From DATBLE01 sp963719325 (lineage in GTDB: Bacteria > Actinomycetota > Thermoleophilia > Gaiellales > Gaiellaceae), in the NCBI GenBank assembly GCA_963719325.1, contig CAVRBW010000022.1, positions 43,181 through 107,180 of the forward strand: a stretch of DNA of 64,000 bases, given 5' to 3'. Numbering within the stretch: the stretch's first letter is position 1; the number at the start of each line of letters is the position of its first letter. Below, in pieces: positions 26,648-34,236 of the stretch. A program made the position numbers and the translations under genes. Below the pieces are notes generated by a model, which saw only the letters and a list, made by a program, of their open reading frames with translations, made no database searches and was not told where the DNA came from.

Positions 26648-27675
26648 GGGGTCAGCACCACCTTCGTCGCCTCTCGAGAATCGAAGAGACGGTACGCCTC
26701 CGCCGCGTCGGCGAGCGGAAGCCGGTGCGTGACGACACGGCTCGGGTCGAGCTCGCCGCTCGCGAGCTTGCCGAGCAGTAGGGCACCGTCCGCCGTCGGA
26801 TCGCCGATCGAGAACCGGAGCGTCAGCTCGCGCTCGAACATCAGCGCGTTGTTGAGCGGATAGTCGGGCTCGAAGTGCGCACCGACGACAGAGACGATGC
26901 CGCGGCCACGGGCGAGCTCGAGCGAAGCGCCGAGGGCTCCGGCCGAGCCGGCCGCTTCGATCACGACGTCGGCGCCGAGCCCTCCGGTCGCCCCAGCGAC
27001 CGCTTCGGCTGCCCGCTCCGGCTCGACCGCCTCGGCGCCGAGCTGCTCGGCAAGCCGGCGCCGCGCCGGCACGCGGTCGACCGCGATCAGCCTGCCCGCG
27101 GTGCCGGTGGCGCAGAGCACCGCCATCAACCCGACCGGTCCGCATCCGACGACCACGACCGTGTCTCCACCGGAGACGCCGCCGCGAATGACCGCGCCGT
27201 ACCCCGTCGGCAGGATGTCGGCGAGGAACACTGCCGCCTCGTCGCCGACCTCATCCGGTAGCACACGAAGAGCACGGTCGGCCTGCGGCACGCGGACGAG
27301 CTCGGCTTGGCCGCCGTCGAGCCGCGGGTAGACGCCCGAGTAGCCGAAGAGCGACCTGCTCTCGCACTGGGTCGCCCTTCCAGCCAGACACGACGGGCAG
27401 ATGCCGTCGGAGATCATGCTGGCGTTGACGACACGCACGCCCGGGTGCAGCGTCAGCACGTCCGGGCCCACCTCGACGACTTCGCCGGCGAACTCGTGCC
27501 CGAGCACCGTGCCGGCCTCGAAGCCCGGAGTCAGACCGTGGAACGGGAAGAGGTCGGCACCGCAGATCGCGGTCGCGTGAACGGCGACGATCGCGTCCTC
27601 CGGCTCGAGGATCCGCGGATCGGCGACGTCGTCAACTCCGACATCGCCGGGTGCCCGCAGGACGACCGCCTTCAC
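26644..27675 (-). CDS. Zinc-dependent alcohol dehydrogenase (MDR), candidate 4-pyridoxate dehydrogenase
   Basis: The 343-residue medium-chain dehydrogenase has catalytic-zinc ligands in TAICGADLFPFHG and the GHEFAGEVVEVGPDV block. The structural-zinc lobe is partial (ICPSCLAGRATQC). The NAD(P) loop is VVVVGCGPVGLMAV. The GTG start overlaps the VOC gene (GTGA). In the operon, the one oxidation without an assigned enzyme is 4-pyridoxate to its 5-formyl derivative, a primary alcohol oxidation. This gene is the best local candidate. M. loti uses an unrelated flavoprotein for that step, so the assignment is inference. Pyridoxine oxidation is an alternative. Confidence 0.8.
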   Translation of the reverse strand: MKAVVLRAPGDVGVDDVADPRILEPEDAIVAVHATAICGADLFPFHGLTPGFEAGTVLGHEFAGEVVEVGPDVLTLHPGVRVVNASMISDGICPSCLAGRATQCESRSLFGYSGVYPRLDGGQAELVRVPQADRALRVLPDEVGDEAAVFLADILPTGYGAVIRGGVSGGDTVVVVGCGPVGLMAVLCATGTAGRLIAVDRVPARRRLAEQLGAEAVEPERAAEAVAGATGGLGADVVIEAAGSAGALGASLELARGRGIVSVVGAHFEPDYPLNNALMFERELTLRFSIGDPTADGALLLGKLASGELDPSRVVTHRLPLADAAEAYRLFDSREATKVVLTP

Positions 27676-28127
27676 GGTGCTGCTTGGGCGCCGGCCGAGC
27701 CGGCGCCTCCGCTTTCGGCCGGCTCCGTCAAGCCTACGCCGGCAGGCTGCTCGATCTCGACGAGATAGCCGTCCGGATCGATGCAGAAGAAGCGGCACCC
27801 ACCCCATGGCGGCTCGTACGGATCGGCGAGGAACCGCGCGCCGGCTTCACCGAGCCGCCGGTGCTCGGCACGCGCATCGTCCACCTCGACGACGAGCACG
27901 ACGTCGGCCCGCGACGGATCGGTCGACGCCGCCAGCTCGACGCCCGGCCGGTCGTCCGCCGGATGACCCTGCTCGGCGAGCGACAGCCTCGCCCCCGAAA
28001 GCGTCAGCGTCGCGTACGGCGGATCGTCGTAGAGAGCATCGACCTCGAAGCCGATCAGGTCGCGGTAGAACGCAACCGACCGATCCACGTCGACCACCGC
28101 CAGAATCGCTCCGGCCCGTTTCCCCAT
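27672..28127 (-). CDS. VOC (glyoxalase/dioxygenase) superfamily protein
   Basis: The 151-residue protein has two beta-alpha-beta-beta-beta modules: AILAVVDVDRSVAFYRDLIGFEVDALYDDPPYATLTLSGARLSLAEQG, then VVLVVEVDDARAEHRRLGEAGARF...GGCRFFCIDPDGYLVEIEQPA. The terminal glutamate in VEIEQ fits a metal-ligand position. VOC proteins include isomerases, extradiol dioxygenases and binding proteins. It is translationally coupled on both sides within the B6 operon. The reaction is unknown. Confidence 0.75.
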   Translation of the reverse strand: MGKRAGAILAVVDVDRSVAFYRDLIGFEVDALYDDPPYATLTLSGARLSLAEQGHPADDRPGVELAASTDPSRADVVLVVEVDDARAEHRRLGEAGARFLADPYEPPWGGCRFFCIDPDGYLVEIEQPAGVGLTEPAESGGAGSAGAQAAP

Positions 28128-28828
28128 CAGTTGTGGGTGTGCCCGCCGTCTGCGACGAGGAGCTGCCCCGTCACCCAGCCCGCCTCCTCCGAGGCAAGGA
28201 ACGCGACGGCCGGAGCGATGTCGGCCGCCACCGCCCGTCGAGGAATCGCCTGGAGCATCTGGACGAACTCGAAGGCCTCGGCATGCTTGCTCGCGAGTAC
28301 GCCCTCGGTCTCGGTCAGCCCTGGCGCCACCGAGTTGACGGTGATCCCGTATTGACCGAGCTCACGCGCGAGCGCGCGGGTGAAGGCCCAGACGCCGCCC
28401 TTCGAGGCGACGTAGTGCGCGAGGTTCGGCGTTCCAGCGAGGATCACGTTCGAGGCGATGTTGACGATTCGCCCGTAGCCGGCCTCGCGCATCGGCTTCT
28501 GCGCGTAGTAATTCGTCAAGAAGGTGCCGTCGAGGTTGACGGACATGATCCGCCGCCACTCTGCGAAGTCCACCTCGTCCCACGGCGTGAACGGGACGAT
28601 CGCGGCGACGTTCACGAGCACGTCCAGCTTGCCGTGCTCTGCGACGGTGTCGGCCACCATCCGCTTGACGTCTTCCTCCTTCGACACGTCGACCTGCGTC
28701 GTCGCGCCGTCCTTGATGTCCGCCCCGACGACGGTCGCCCCCTCTTCGGCGAGCTTGGCGGCAACCGCCTTCCCGATTCCCTGCGCGGCGCCGGTGACGA
28801 TCGCAACCCGGTTCTCCAGCTTCCCCAT
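28127..28828 (-). CDS. Pyridoxal 4-dehydrogenase (SDR family)
   Basis: This NAD-dependent enzyme would oxidise pyridoxal to 4-pyridoxolactone. The 233-residue SDR has TGAAQGIGKA, S126, Y139 and K143 as catalytic residues. It carries long stretches that match the M. loti enzyme as I remember it: AAIVPFTPWDEVDFAEWRRI, LAGTPNLAHYVASKGGVW, FTRALARELGQYGITVN and PGLTETEGVLASKHAEAFEF. These go well beyond generic SDR conservation. The next gene encodes the lactonase acting on the product. A GGAGGG ribosome binding site precedes the ATG. Confidence 0.85.
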   Translation of the reverse strand: MGKLENRVAIVTGAAQGIGKAVAAKLAEEGATVVGADIKDGATTQVDVSKEEDVKRMVADTVAEHGKLDVLVNVAAIVPFTPWDEVDFAEWRRIMSVNLDGTFLTNYYAQKPMREAGYGRIVNIASNVILAGTPNLAHYVASKGGVWAFTRALARELGQYGITVNSVAPGLTETEGVLASKHAEAFEFVQMLQAIPRRAVAADIAPAVAFLASEEAGWVTGQLLVADGGHTHN

Positions 28829-28838
28829 CGCTGCCCTC

Positions 28839-29588
28839 CTAGAGATCGTAGAAATCGGGTGCGTGCTTGTAGGTCGCCCATGCCTCCGCGTCGTGCGAGA
28901 AGAAGACGTCGGCGCCGTGCTCCTCGGCGAGCGCCTTCACGCGCGCGATCGAGCGCACCCCCGCGACCGGGTCGTTGTGGAAGCCGGCCTGGATGCCCTT
29001 CTCGAGCGCGGCGGCCGTGTACGAGACGTCCATCGCGAACAGCATCGGCTTCGCCCCCTCGCCCGCGGCCAGCACCGAGTAGTGGCCCACCGTATGGCCG
29101 GGCGTCTCGTACAGCCACAGCCCCTTCGCCAGCTCGACGTCACCGGACACCGGCGCGAACTGCGCACCCTCATAGTCCCACGACGTGTCGGAGTAGCCGA
29201 AGAACTCGAACGGCTCGTGGTTTCGCCCCTGCGCCAGCTCCTTCTCGTGCAGGACGTGCTTGACCCCGGTGCCCTTGAAGAGCTGGTTCCCGCCGACATG
29301 ATCGATGTGCAGGTGCGAGTTGACGACGGTCGTCACGTCGCCGAGCTCGAAGCCCGCCGCCGCGAGCTGGGCCGGGATCGTCTGGTCCTCCGTCTGCTCA
29401 GGGAGCTCGAACGGCAGCACCCGGTTCATGTGGTCGAGGTCGATGCCGGTATCGATCAGGAAGAGCCCGTCGTCGTGCTCGATCAGGACGCTGTAGACGG
29501 GGATTCGCGCCTGCGGCCCCGGGACGTTCCACATCAACTGCGTGTGCTCGATCACGATCGAACCGCCGTCGAGAAGCCAGATCCGCAT
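28839..29588 (-). CDS. 4-Pyridoxolactonase (metallo-beta-lactamase fold)
   Basis: This zinc hydrolase would open 4-pyridoxolactone to 4-pyridoxic acid. The 249-residue protein has H92-x-H94-x-D96-H97 in VVNSHLHIDHVGGN. The whole length parallels the M. loti enzyme: LLDGGSIVIEH, RIPVYSVLIEHDDGLFLIDT, VLPFELPEQ, ETPGHTVGHYSVL and FHNDPVAGVRSIARVKAL. It would otherwise be annotated as an acyl-homoserine lactonase, its relatives. Its start directly follows the upstream stop (TAGATG). Confidence 0.88.
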   Translation of the reverse strand: MRIWLLDGGSIVIEHTQLMWNVPGPQARIPVYSVLIEHDDGLFLIDTGIDLDHMNRVLPFELPEQTEDQTIPAQLAAAGFELGDVTTVVNSHLHIDHVGGNQLFKGTGVKHVLHEKELAQGRNHEPFEFFGYSDTSWDYEGAQFAPVSGDVELAKGLWLYETPGHTVGHYSVLAAGEGAKPMLFAMDVSYTAAALEKGIQAGFHNDPVAGVRSIARVKALAEEHGADVFFSHDAEAWATYKHAPDFYDL

Positions 29589-30500
29589 CTAGGCCTCGAG
29601 CGCCTTCCGGACGGCGACCAGCTTGCCGGCCCGCTTCGCCCGCAGCTCGTCGATCTGCTCCGGCGTGTAGTCGTAGATGCCGCCGCCTGTCTTCATCCCG
29701 AGGCGGCCCTTGTCGATCAGGTCGCGGATCGTCGCCGAGACCTCGCTCGAGGTCGAGAGATCCTGGTTCAGATACGAGCCGACCGCGTTGTAGATGTCGA
29801 GCCCCGCCATGTCGAGGAGCTCCATCGGGCCGATCACCGCCAGCTTGTACCCGATTCCCCAGCGCACGTTCAGGTCGAGTCCCTCCGGGTCGATGATCCC
29901 GCGATCGACCAGGTCGAGGCACTCGCGGAGGATCGCGTAGAGGATCCGGTTCTCGACGAAGCCGGCGACCTCGCGCTCGACGACAGGGTGGTAGCCGATC
30001 CGGCGCACGAGATCCGAGGTCGCGTCGACGGTCTCCTGCGCGGTCTGCTCACCGGGGATCACCTCGATCATCGGGATCAGGTGCGGCGGGTTCGACCAGT
30101 GCATCCCGACGACGCGTCCCGGGTTCTTGGTGACGGTCGCGATCTTGGTGATCGGGATTCCCGAGGTGTTCGAGGCGAGGATCGCGTCCGGCCCGACGAC
30201 CGCTTCGAACTGGGGAAAGACCTCGTGCTTGAGCTCGAGCTTCTCCGGAACCGCCTCGAGCACGAAGTCCGCCCCCTCGAGCGCGGCGGCGAGCTCGGTC
30301 TCGAACCGGAGCGAGCCGCCGTCCTCCTGCGCTGCCTCGAGCCGCTCGAGCACGCCCCCCGCCAACTCCGCGCCGGCCCTTGCCCGCTCGAGCGCCTCCG
30401 AGCTCACGTCGTAGAGCGCCGTCTCGATCCCGGCCCGGGCCAGCACCGCGCCCATGCCGGGGCCCATCGTCCCCGTACCGATCACCGCAGCACGTCTCAC
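29589..30500 (-). CDS. 5-Formyl-3-hydroxy-2-methylpyridine-4-carboxylate 5-dehydrogenase
   Basis: The 303-residue protein belongs to the 3-hydroxyacyl-CoA dehydrogenase superfamily but resembles the vitamin B6 pathway member specifically. VGMHWSNPPHLIPMIEVIPG, VAGFVENRILYAILREC, IDPEGLDLNVRWGIGYKLAV and IGPMELLDMAGLDIYNAVGS match the M. loti protein as I recall it. The NAD loop is IGTGTMGPGMG at residues 7-17. It would oxidise the 5-aldehyde to 3-hydroxy-2-methylpyridine-4,5-dicarboxylate. It overlaps the molybdenum subunit gene by four bases. Confidence 0.85.
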   Translation of the reverse strand: MRRAAVIGTGTMGPGMGAVLARAGIETALYDVSSEALERARAGAELAGGVLERLEAAQEDGGSLRFETELAAALEGADFVLEAVPEKLELKHEVFPQFEAVVGPDAILASNTSGIPITKIATVTKNPGRVVGMHWSNPPHLIPMIEVIPGEQTAQETVDATSDLVRRIGYHPVVEREVAGFVENRILYAILRECLDLVDRGIIDPEGLDLNVRWGIGYKLAVIGPMELLDMAGLDIYNAVGSYLNQDLSTSSEVSATIRDLIDKGRLGMKTGGGIYDYTPEQIDELRAKRAGKLVAVRKALEA

Positions 30501-32740
30501 TGTTCCCACTTGTCCTCCTCCTTGAGTTCCTGGATCCGCCGCCACACGCGCTCCGGCGTCAGCGGCAGCTCTGTCATGGGCACACCTGCATCGGCGAGCG
30601 CGTTTACGATCGCCGCGGGTACGGCCGCCAGCGCACCCTCGCCGCAGCCCTTTGCGCCGTAGGGGCCGGGGCCGTCCCCGTTCTCGACGATCACGCACTT
30701 CATCTCCCCAGGAAGGTCTTCGAAGCTCGGTACGCGGTAGTCGAGCAACGTGTCGTTCAGGAGCAGACCGTCCTCGTAGACCATCTCCTCGAACAGCGCG
30801 TTGCCGATCCCCTGCAGCGTCGCTCCCTCGTCCTGGCGCTCGACGAGCTGCGGGTTGATCGCCCGTCCCACGTCGGCCACAGTCGCTGTCCGCCGCACCC
30901 GGACGAAGCCCGTGTCGGGGTCGACCTCGACCTCGGCCGCGCCGACACAGACCTCCCAGAAGACAGGCCCCTCGGCGTAGGAGCCGGTGCCGAGCGGCGC
31001 GACCTCGCCGCGGCCGATCAGCTCGCCGCCCGCAAACCCGAAGTGCTGCCTCATCAACGCGAGGTGCTCGCCCACCGCGATCTCCGAGTTGCCCGCGATC
31101 CGCTCCAGCTGCGCGCGGATGTCCGCGGCCGCGCGCTGGACGGCGAGCCCTGCGATCGTGGTCGAGCGGCTCGCGCCGGTCGAGCGATCGTAAGGAGTGA
31201 AGCGCGTATCGGCCGCGCGGACGGTCACCTGCTCCGGCTCGACGCCGATCTCCTCGGCGGCAATCTGGGCGAAGGCGGTCCGCGGCCCTTGGCCCATCTC
31301 GGTCGTCCCGACGAGCACGACCACGCGGCCGTCCGCCTCGAGCCGGCAGATTGCGCTCGATACGGGGTGTGCACCGGCCGCGAGCAGGCCGACCGAGACA
31401 CCGCGCCCGACGAGCGGCCGCCTTTCTGTGCCCCAGCCGACGGCAGCAGCGACCTTCTCGACGTCGCCGACGAGGTCCGCATCGAGTGGCTTCCCGCCTG
31501 AGCGCAGCTCCTCACCCGGGGTGAGGAGGTTTTGCCTGCGGACCTCGAGCGGATCGAGGCCTGCCCGCCGGGCCACTTCGTCCACCTGCGACTCGCCGAT
31601 CCACTGGAGATGAGTCGCGCCGAACGCCCGGTAAGAGCCGGCCGGCGCGAGGTTCGTGTAGACACACGACGCGTCGACGCGGTAGGCGGCCCAGCGGTAG
31701 GGACCGGGCGCGGCGTCGCCGGCAGTCGCGACCACCCGCGGGCCGTTGTCCGCGTAGGCACCGGTGTCGAACAGGCACTCGACCTCGCGCGCGAGCAGTC
31801 GGCCGTCTGCTGTCGCCGCCGTCCGCATGCGACAGCTCATGTTGTGCCGACGGGTCGTGACCATCGACTCGGCTACCCGGTTCTGGATCCGGACCGGCCG
31901 TCCGGCCTTGCGCGCCAGCGCGACGGTCAGCGGCTCCATCTTGGTGTAGGACTTCGAGCCGAAGCCGCCACCGAGATACGGCACCTGGATCCGAACGTTT
32001 GCGACCGGCACGCCGAACAGGTCGGCGATCTCGGCGCGGACGAGGAACGGATGCTGGCACGCCGCCCAGAGCGAGATCTCGTCACCTTCGACCTGGGCGA
32101 TCACCGTGTGCGTCTCCATCGCGTACTGGTAGACGGAGGGGAACGTGTACTCGCCCTCGACGACGATGTCGGCGCGGGCGAAGACGGCCTCCTGCTCGCC
32201 GCGGTCGATCCGGTAGCGGTAGCAGACGTTGCCGTCCCGGGGTGGGAGCTCGCCCAGGCCGTGGAAAAGCCCCGGCTTCGTGTCGCGCTCGGTCACGAGC
32301 GGCGCGCCGGCTGCGACCGCGTCCTCGACCGTCGCGACCACCGGCAGCTCTTCGTACTCGACGACGATCGCATCGACGGCAGCGGCCGCGGCCGCGGCGG
32401 TCTCGGCCGCAACGGCCGCCACCTGCTCGCCGTGGAAGCGCACCTTGTCGATCGCGACGATCGGCCGGTCCTTGATCGCGTGCCCGTAGTACGGATCGAT
32501 GTCCTGGAGGTCGGCCCCGGTCAGGACGCAGACGACGCCGGGCATCTTTTCTGCAGCCGCCGTGTCGATCGAGACGATCCGGCCGTGCGCGATCGGGCTG
32601 CGCAGCACCTTCCCGTGGAGCATCCGCGGAACGAGCAGGTCGCCGACGAACTGGGCCTGCCCGCGCAGCTTCTCGTGCGCGTCGCGCCGCGGCTGCGAGC
32701 GCCCGATCTGCGTCCGGGTCTCCTGGATCGTCGCCGTCAC
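30497..32740 (-). CDS. Molybdenum hydroxylase large subunit (xanthine dehydrogenase / CoxL family)
   Basis: The 747-residue molybdopterin subunit has the a/b hammerhead N-terminal domain (KLRGQAQFVGDLLVPRMLHGKVLRSPIAHGRIVSID). Cofactor-binding stretches are PYLGGGFGSK, GSYRAFGATH and TEMGQGPRTAF. The catalytic glutamate is E701 in GAKGCGEGAL. Its iron-sulfur subunit is the adjacent gene, while the FAD subunit is at 43896-44735 in the divergent operon. Such enzymes hydroxylate N-heterocycles next to nitrogen using water. The probable substrate is a pyridine intermediate of vitamin B6 breakdown. Aldehyde oxidation is the alternative. Confidence 0.88.
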   Translation of the reverse strand: MTATIQETRTQIGRSQPRRDAHEKLRGQAQFVGDLLVPRMLHGKVLRSPIAHGRIVSIDTAAAEKMPGVVCVLTGADLQDIDPYYGHAIKDRPIVAIDKVRFHGEQVAAVAAETAAAAAAAVDAIVVEYEELPVVATVEDAVAAGAPLVTERDTKPGLFHGLGELPPRDGNVCYRYRIDRGEQEAVFARADIVVEGEYTFPSVYQYAMETHTVIAQVEGDEISLWAACQHPFLVRAEIADLFGVPVANVRIQVPYLGGGFGSKSYTKMEPLTVALARKAGRPVRIQNRVAESMVTTRRHNMSCRMRTAATADGRLLAREVECLFDTGAYADNGPRVVATAGDAAPGPYRWAAYRVDASCVYTNLAPAGSYRAFGATHLQWIGESQVDEVARRAGLDPLEVRRQNLLTPGEELRSGGKPLDADLVGDVEKVAAAVGWGTERRPLVGRGVSVGLLAAGAHPVSSAICRLEADGRVVVLVGTTEMGQGPRTAFAQIAAEEIGVEPEQVTVRAADTRFTPYDRSTGASRSTTIAGLAVQRAAADIRAQLERIAGNSEIAVGEHLALMRQHFGFAGGELIGRGEVAPLGTGSYAEGPVFWEVCVGAAEVEVDPDTGFVRVRRTATVADVGRAINPQLVERQDEGATLQGIGNALFEEMVYEDGLLLNDTLLDYRVPSFEDLPGEMKCVIVENGDGPGPYGAKGCGEGALAAVPAAIVNALADAGVPMTELPLTPERVWRRIQELKEEDKWEQ

Positions 32741-33192
32741 TGGACCACCAGTTCGGCGACGGCCTCGAGGATGCCGCGGTACCCGGTGCAGCGGCAGAGG
32801 TTGCCGGCGAGGGCGTGCTTGATCGCCTCTTCGTCCGAGAGCTCGCCCTGTTCCAGGAGCGCACTCACCGTGAGCAGCATCCCCGGCGTGCAGAAGCCGC
32901 ATTGGAGCGCCGCGTGGCGGGTGAAGACCTCCTCGAAGCGCTCGAACTCGGGACGCGCGGCGAGGCCCTCGATCGTCGTCACCTCCTTGCCCGCCGCGTC
33001 CGCGGCGAGGAAGCAACACGAACTGACCGGCAGGCCGTCGACGAGCACGGTGCACGCGCCGCAGACCTGCACGTCGCACGAGCGCTTGGCACCGGTCAGG
33101 CCGAGCGAGTCCCGGAGGAAGTCGAGCAACAGCTCCTGAGGAGCGAGGTCGCGAACGACCTCGCGGCCGTTGACTCTAAGCTCGATCTCCAC
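32737..33192 (-). CDS. Molybdenum hydroxylase small subunit, two [2Fe-2S] clusters
   Basis: The 151-residue subunit has a ferredoxin-type cluster (C39, C44, C47, C59 in RSCDVQVCGACTVL...SSC). The helical-domain cluster uses C98, C101, C133 and C135 (QCGFCTPGM and LCRCTGYRG). It passes electrons from the Mo centre to FAD. The stop overlaps the large-subunit GTG and the start overlaps the class II aldolase gene, so all three are co-translated. Confidence 0.92.
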   Translation of the reverse strand: MEIELRVNGREVVRDLAPQELLLDFLRDSLGLTGAKRSCDVQVCGACTVLVDGLPVSSCCFLAADAAGKEVTTIEGLAARPEFERFEEVFTRHAALQCGFCTPGMLLTVSALLEQGELSDEEAIKHALAGNLCRCTGYRGILEAVAELVVQ

Positions 33193-33874
33193 CGAGCCCT
33201 CCCCCGCCGCGCGCGACCCGGCGCCGCCAGGCCGCCCAGTACTCGTCCACGAATTCGTCGCGGTACTTCACCGGCAGCAGCTGCAGCGCCAGATCCGGCT
33301 TGATCGGGCGCAGCTCGCCAAGCGTCGAGGCGATGGACTGCAGCTGCGCCGCCCGCTCGAGGGTGGCCGCGGTGAGCACGGCCCACGGCACGTCCTTGCC
33401 GACGACGAGCACTCCGTGGTTCTGCATCAGCACCGCGCGCCGGGGCCCGAGCGCGAAGGCGACGCTGTCCCCCTGCGCCTCGTCGACGATCAGGTCGGGG
33501 TCGTCGAACCGACCGACGCCGTCCGCGAAGAGGATCCCGTCGTGCGTCAGCAGGGCGAGGTCGGCAGACGTCGCGCCGAGCGCAGTCGCGTGTGGCGGGT
33601 GGCCGTGGACGACGGCTCCGACGTCGGGGCGCATGCGATACACGCCCGTGTGGAGGACGGTCTCGAGGTGAAGGACGGCATCCGTGTCGTCGAGCGGGAC
33701 GACGTCATCGGGCTCGACCTCGTCCAGCGCGACGCCTTTGCGCTTGATCCAGACCTTGCCGTCGGAGCCCCGCGCGCTGATGTGCCCGAGCGTCAGGTCG
33801 GCATACCCCTCGGACGCGAGGATCCGGCACGCCCAGGCGACCTGCTCGCGGAGAGTCTGCGCGGCGACGAGCAC
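33176..33874 (-). CDS. Class II aldolase-fold protein, probable 3-hydroxy-2-methylpyridine-4,5-dicarboxylate 4-decarboxylase
   Basis: The 232-residue class II aldolase/adducin fold has metal-ligand candidates E71, H90 and H92 (HLETVLH, VVHGHPPHATAL) and a third histidine in QNHGVLVVG. In M. loti this family supplies the decarboxylase that turns the dicarboxylate into 3-hydroxy-2-methylpyridine-5-carboxylate. The similarity I see to that enzyme is moderate, so the specific role rests on the company of four other B6-pathway enzymes. It starts at a GTG overlapping the cupin stop (TAGTG). Confidence 0.7.
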   Translation of the reverse strand: MLVAAQTLREQVAWACRILASEGYADLTLGHISARGSDGKVWIKRKGVALDEVEPDDVVPLDDTDAVLHLETVLHTGVYRMRPDVGAVVHGHPPHATALGATSADLALLTHDGILFADGVGRFDDPDLIVDEAQGDSVAFALGPRRAVLMQNHGVLVVGKDVPWAVLTAATLERAAQLQSIASTLGELRPIKPDLALQLLPVKYRDEFVDEYWAAWRRRVARGGGGLGGDRA

Positions 33875-34236
33875 TATCGCCGCTCGGTGGGCGGGTACTC
33901 CGGATGCGGGAAGCCGAAGACCATCACGACGTCGGCGTCACCCGTGTTCGCGACGGCGTGCCAGGCCCCGGCCGGGATGTGGACGGCGTCGCCCTCCCGG
34001 AACGGCACCGCGCCGTCGTCGAGCCGAAGCTCACCCGAGCCGGCGACGACGTACGCGACCTCCTCGGTCTCGTGCATCACCGGCGCCAGCACGGTGCCCG
34101 GCGTGAAGACGGAGTAGCCGAGGGACGATGTGGTTCCCTCGACCCGCTCTGCCGTAACGAGCATCCGGCTCCAGCTCCCATGCGAAAGCTCGATCGGGTC
34201 GACGTCGGCCAGCGAAACGGTCGTTACAGAGCCCAC
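33874..34236 (-). CDS. Cupin domain protein
   Basis: The 120-residue single-domain cupin has motif 1 as VMHETEEVAYVVAGSGELRLDD and motif 2 as GDAVHIPAGAWHAVANTG, with the metal ligands mostly retained (H, E, H). It overlaps the NicX-like gene by 13 bases and the aldolase gene by one. Small cupins in catabolic operons may be isomerases, dioxygenases or sensors. Its role here is unknown. Confidence 0.75.
   Translation of the reverse strand: MGSVTTVSLADVDPIELSHGSWSRMLVTAERVEGTTSSLGYSVFTPGTVLAPVMHETEEVAYVVAGSGELRLDDGAVPFREGDAVHIPAGAWHAVANTGDADVVMVFGFPHPEYPPTERR

Noticed and set aside
28839..29588. Acyl-homoserine lactonase (quorum quenching)
   Set aside because: The fold and metal motif fit, but residues outside the motif (YSVLIEHDDGLFLIDT, FHNDPVAGVRSIARVKAL) and the neighbouring B6 enzymes point to 4-pyridoxolactonase.
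29589..30500. 3-Hydroxyacyl-CoA dehydrogenase of beta-oxidation
   Set aside because: No other beta-oxidation gene is present, and WSNPPHLIPMIEV plus WGIGYKLAVIGPMELLDMAGLD match the B6-pathway member of this superfamily.
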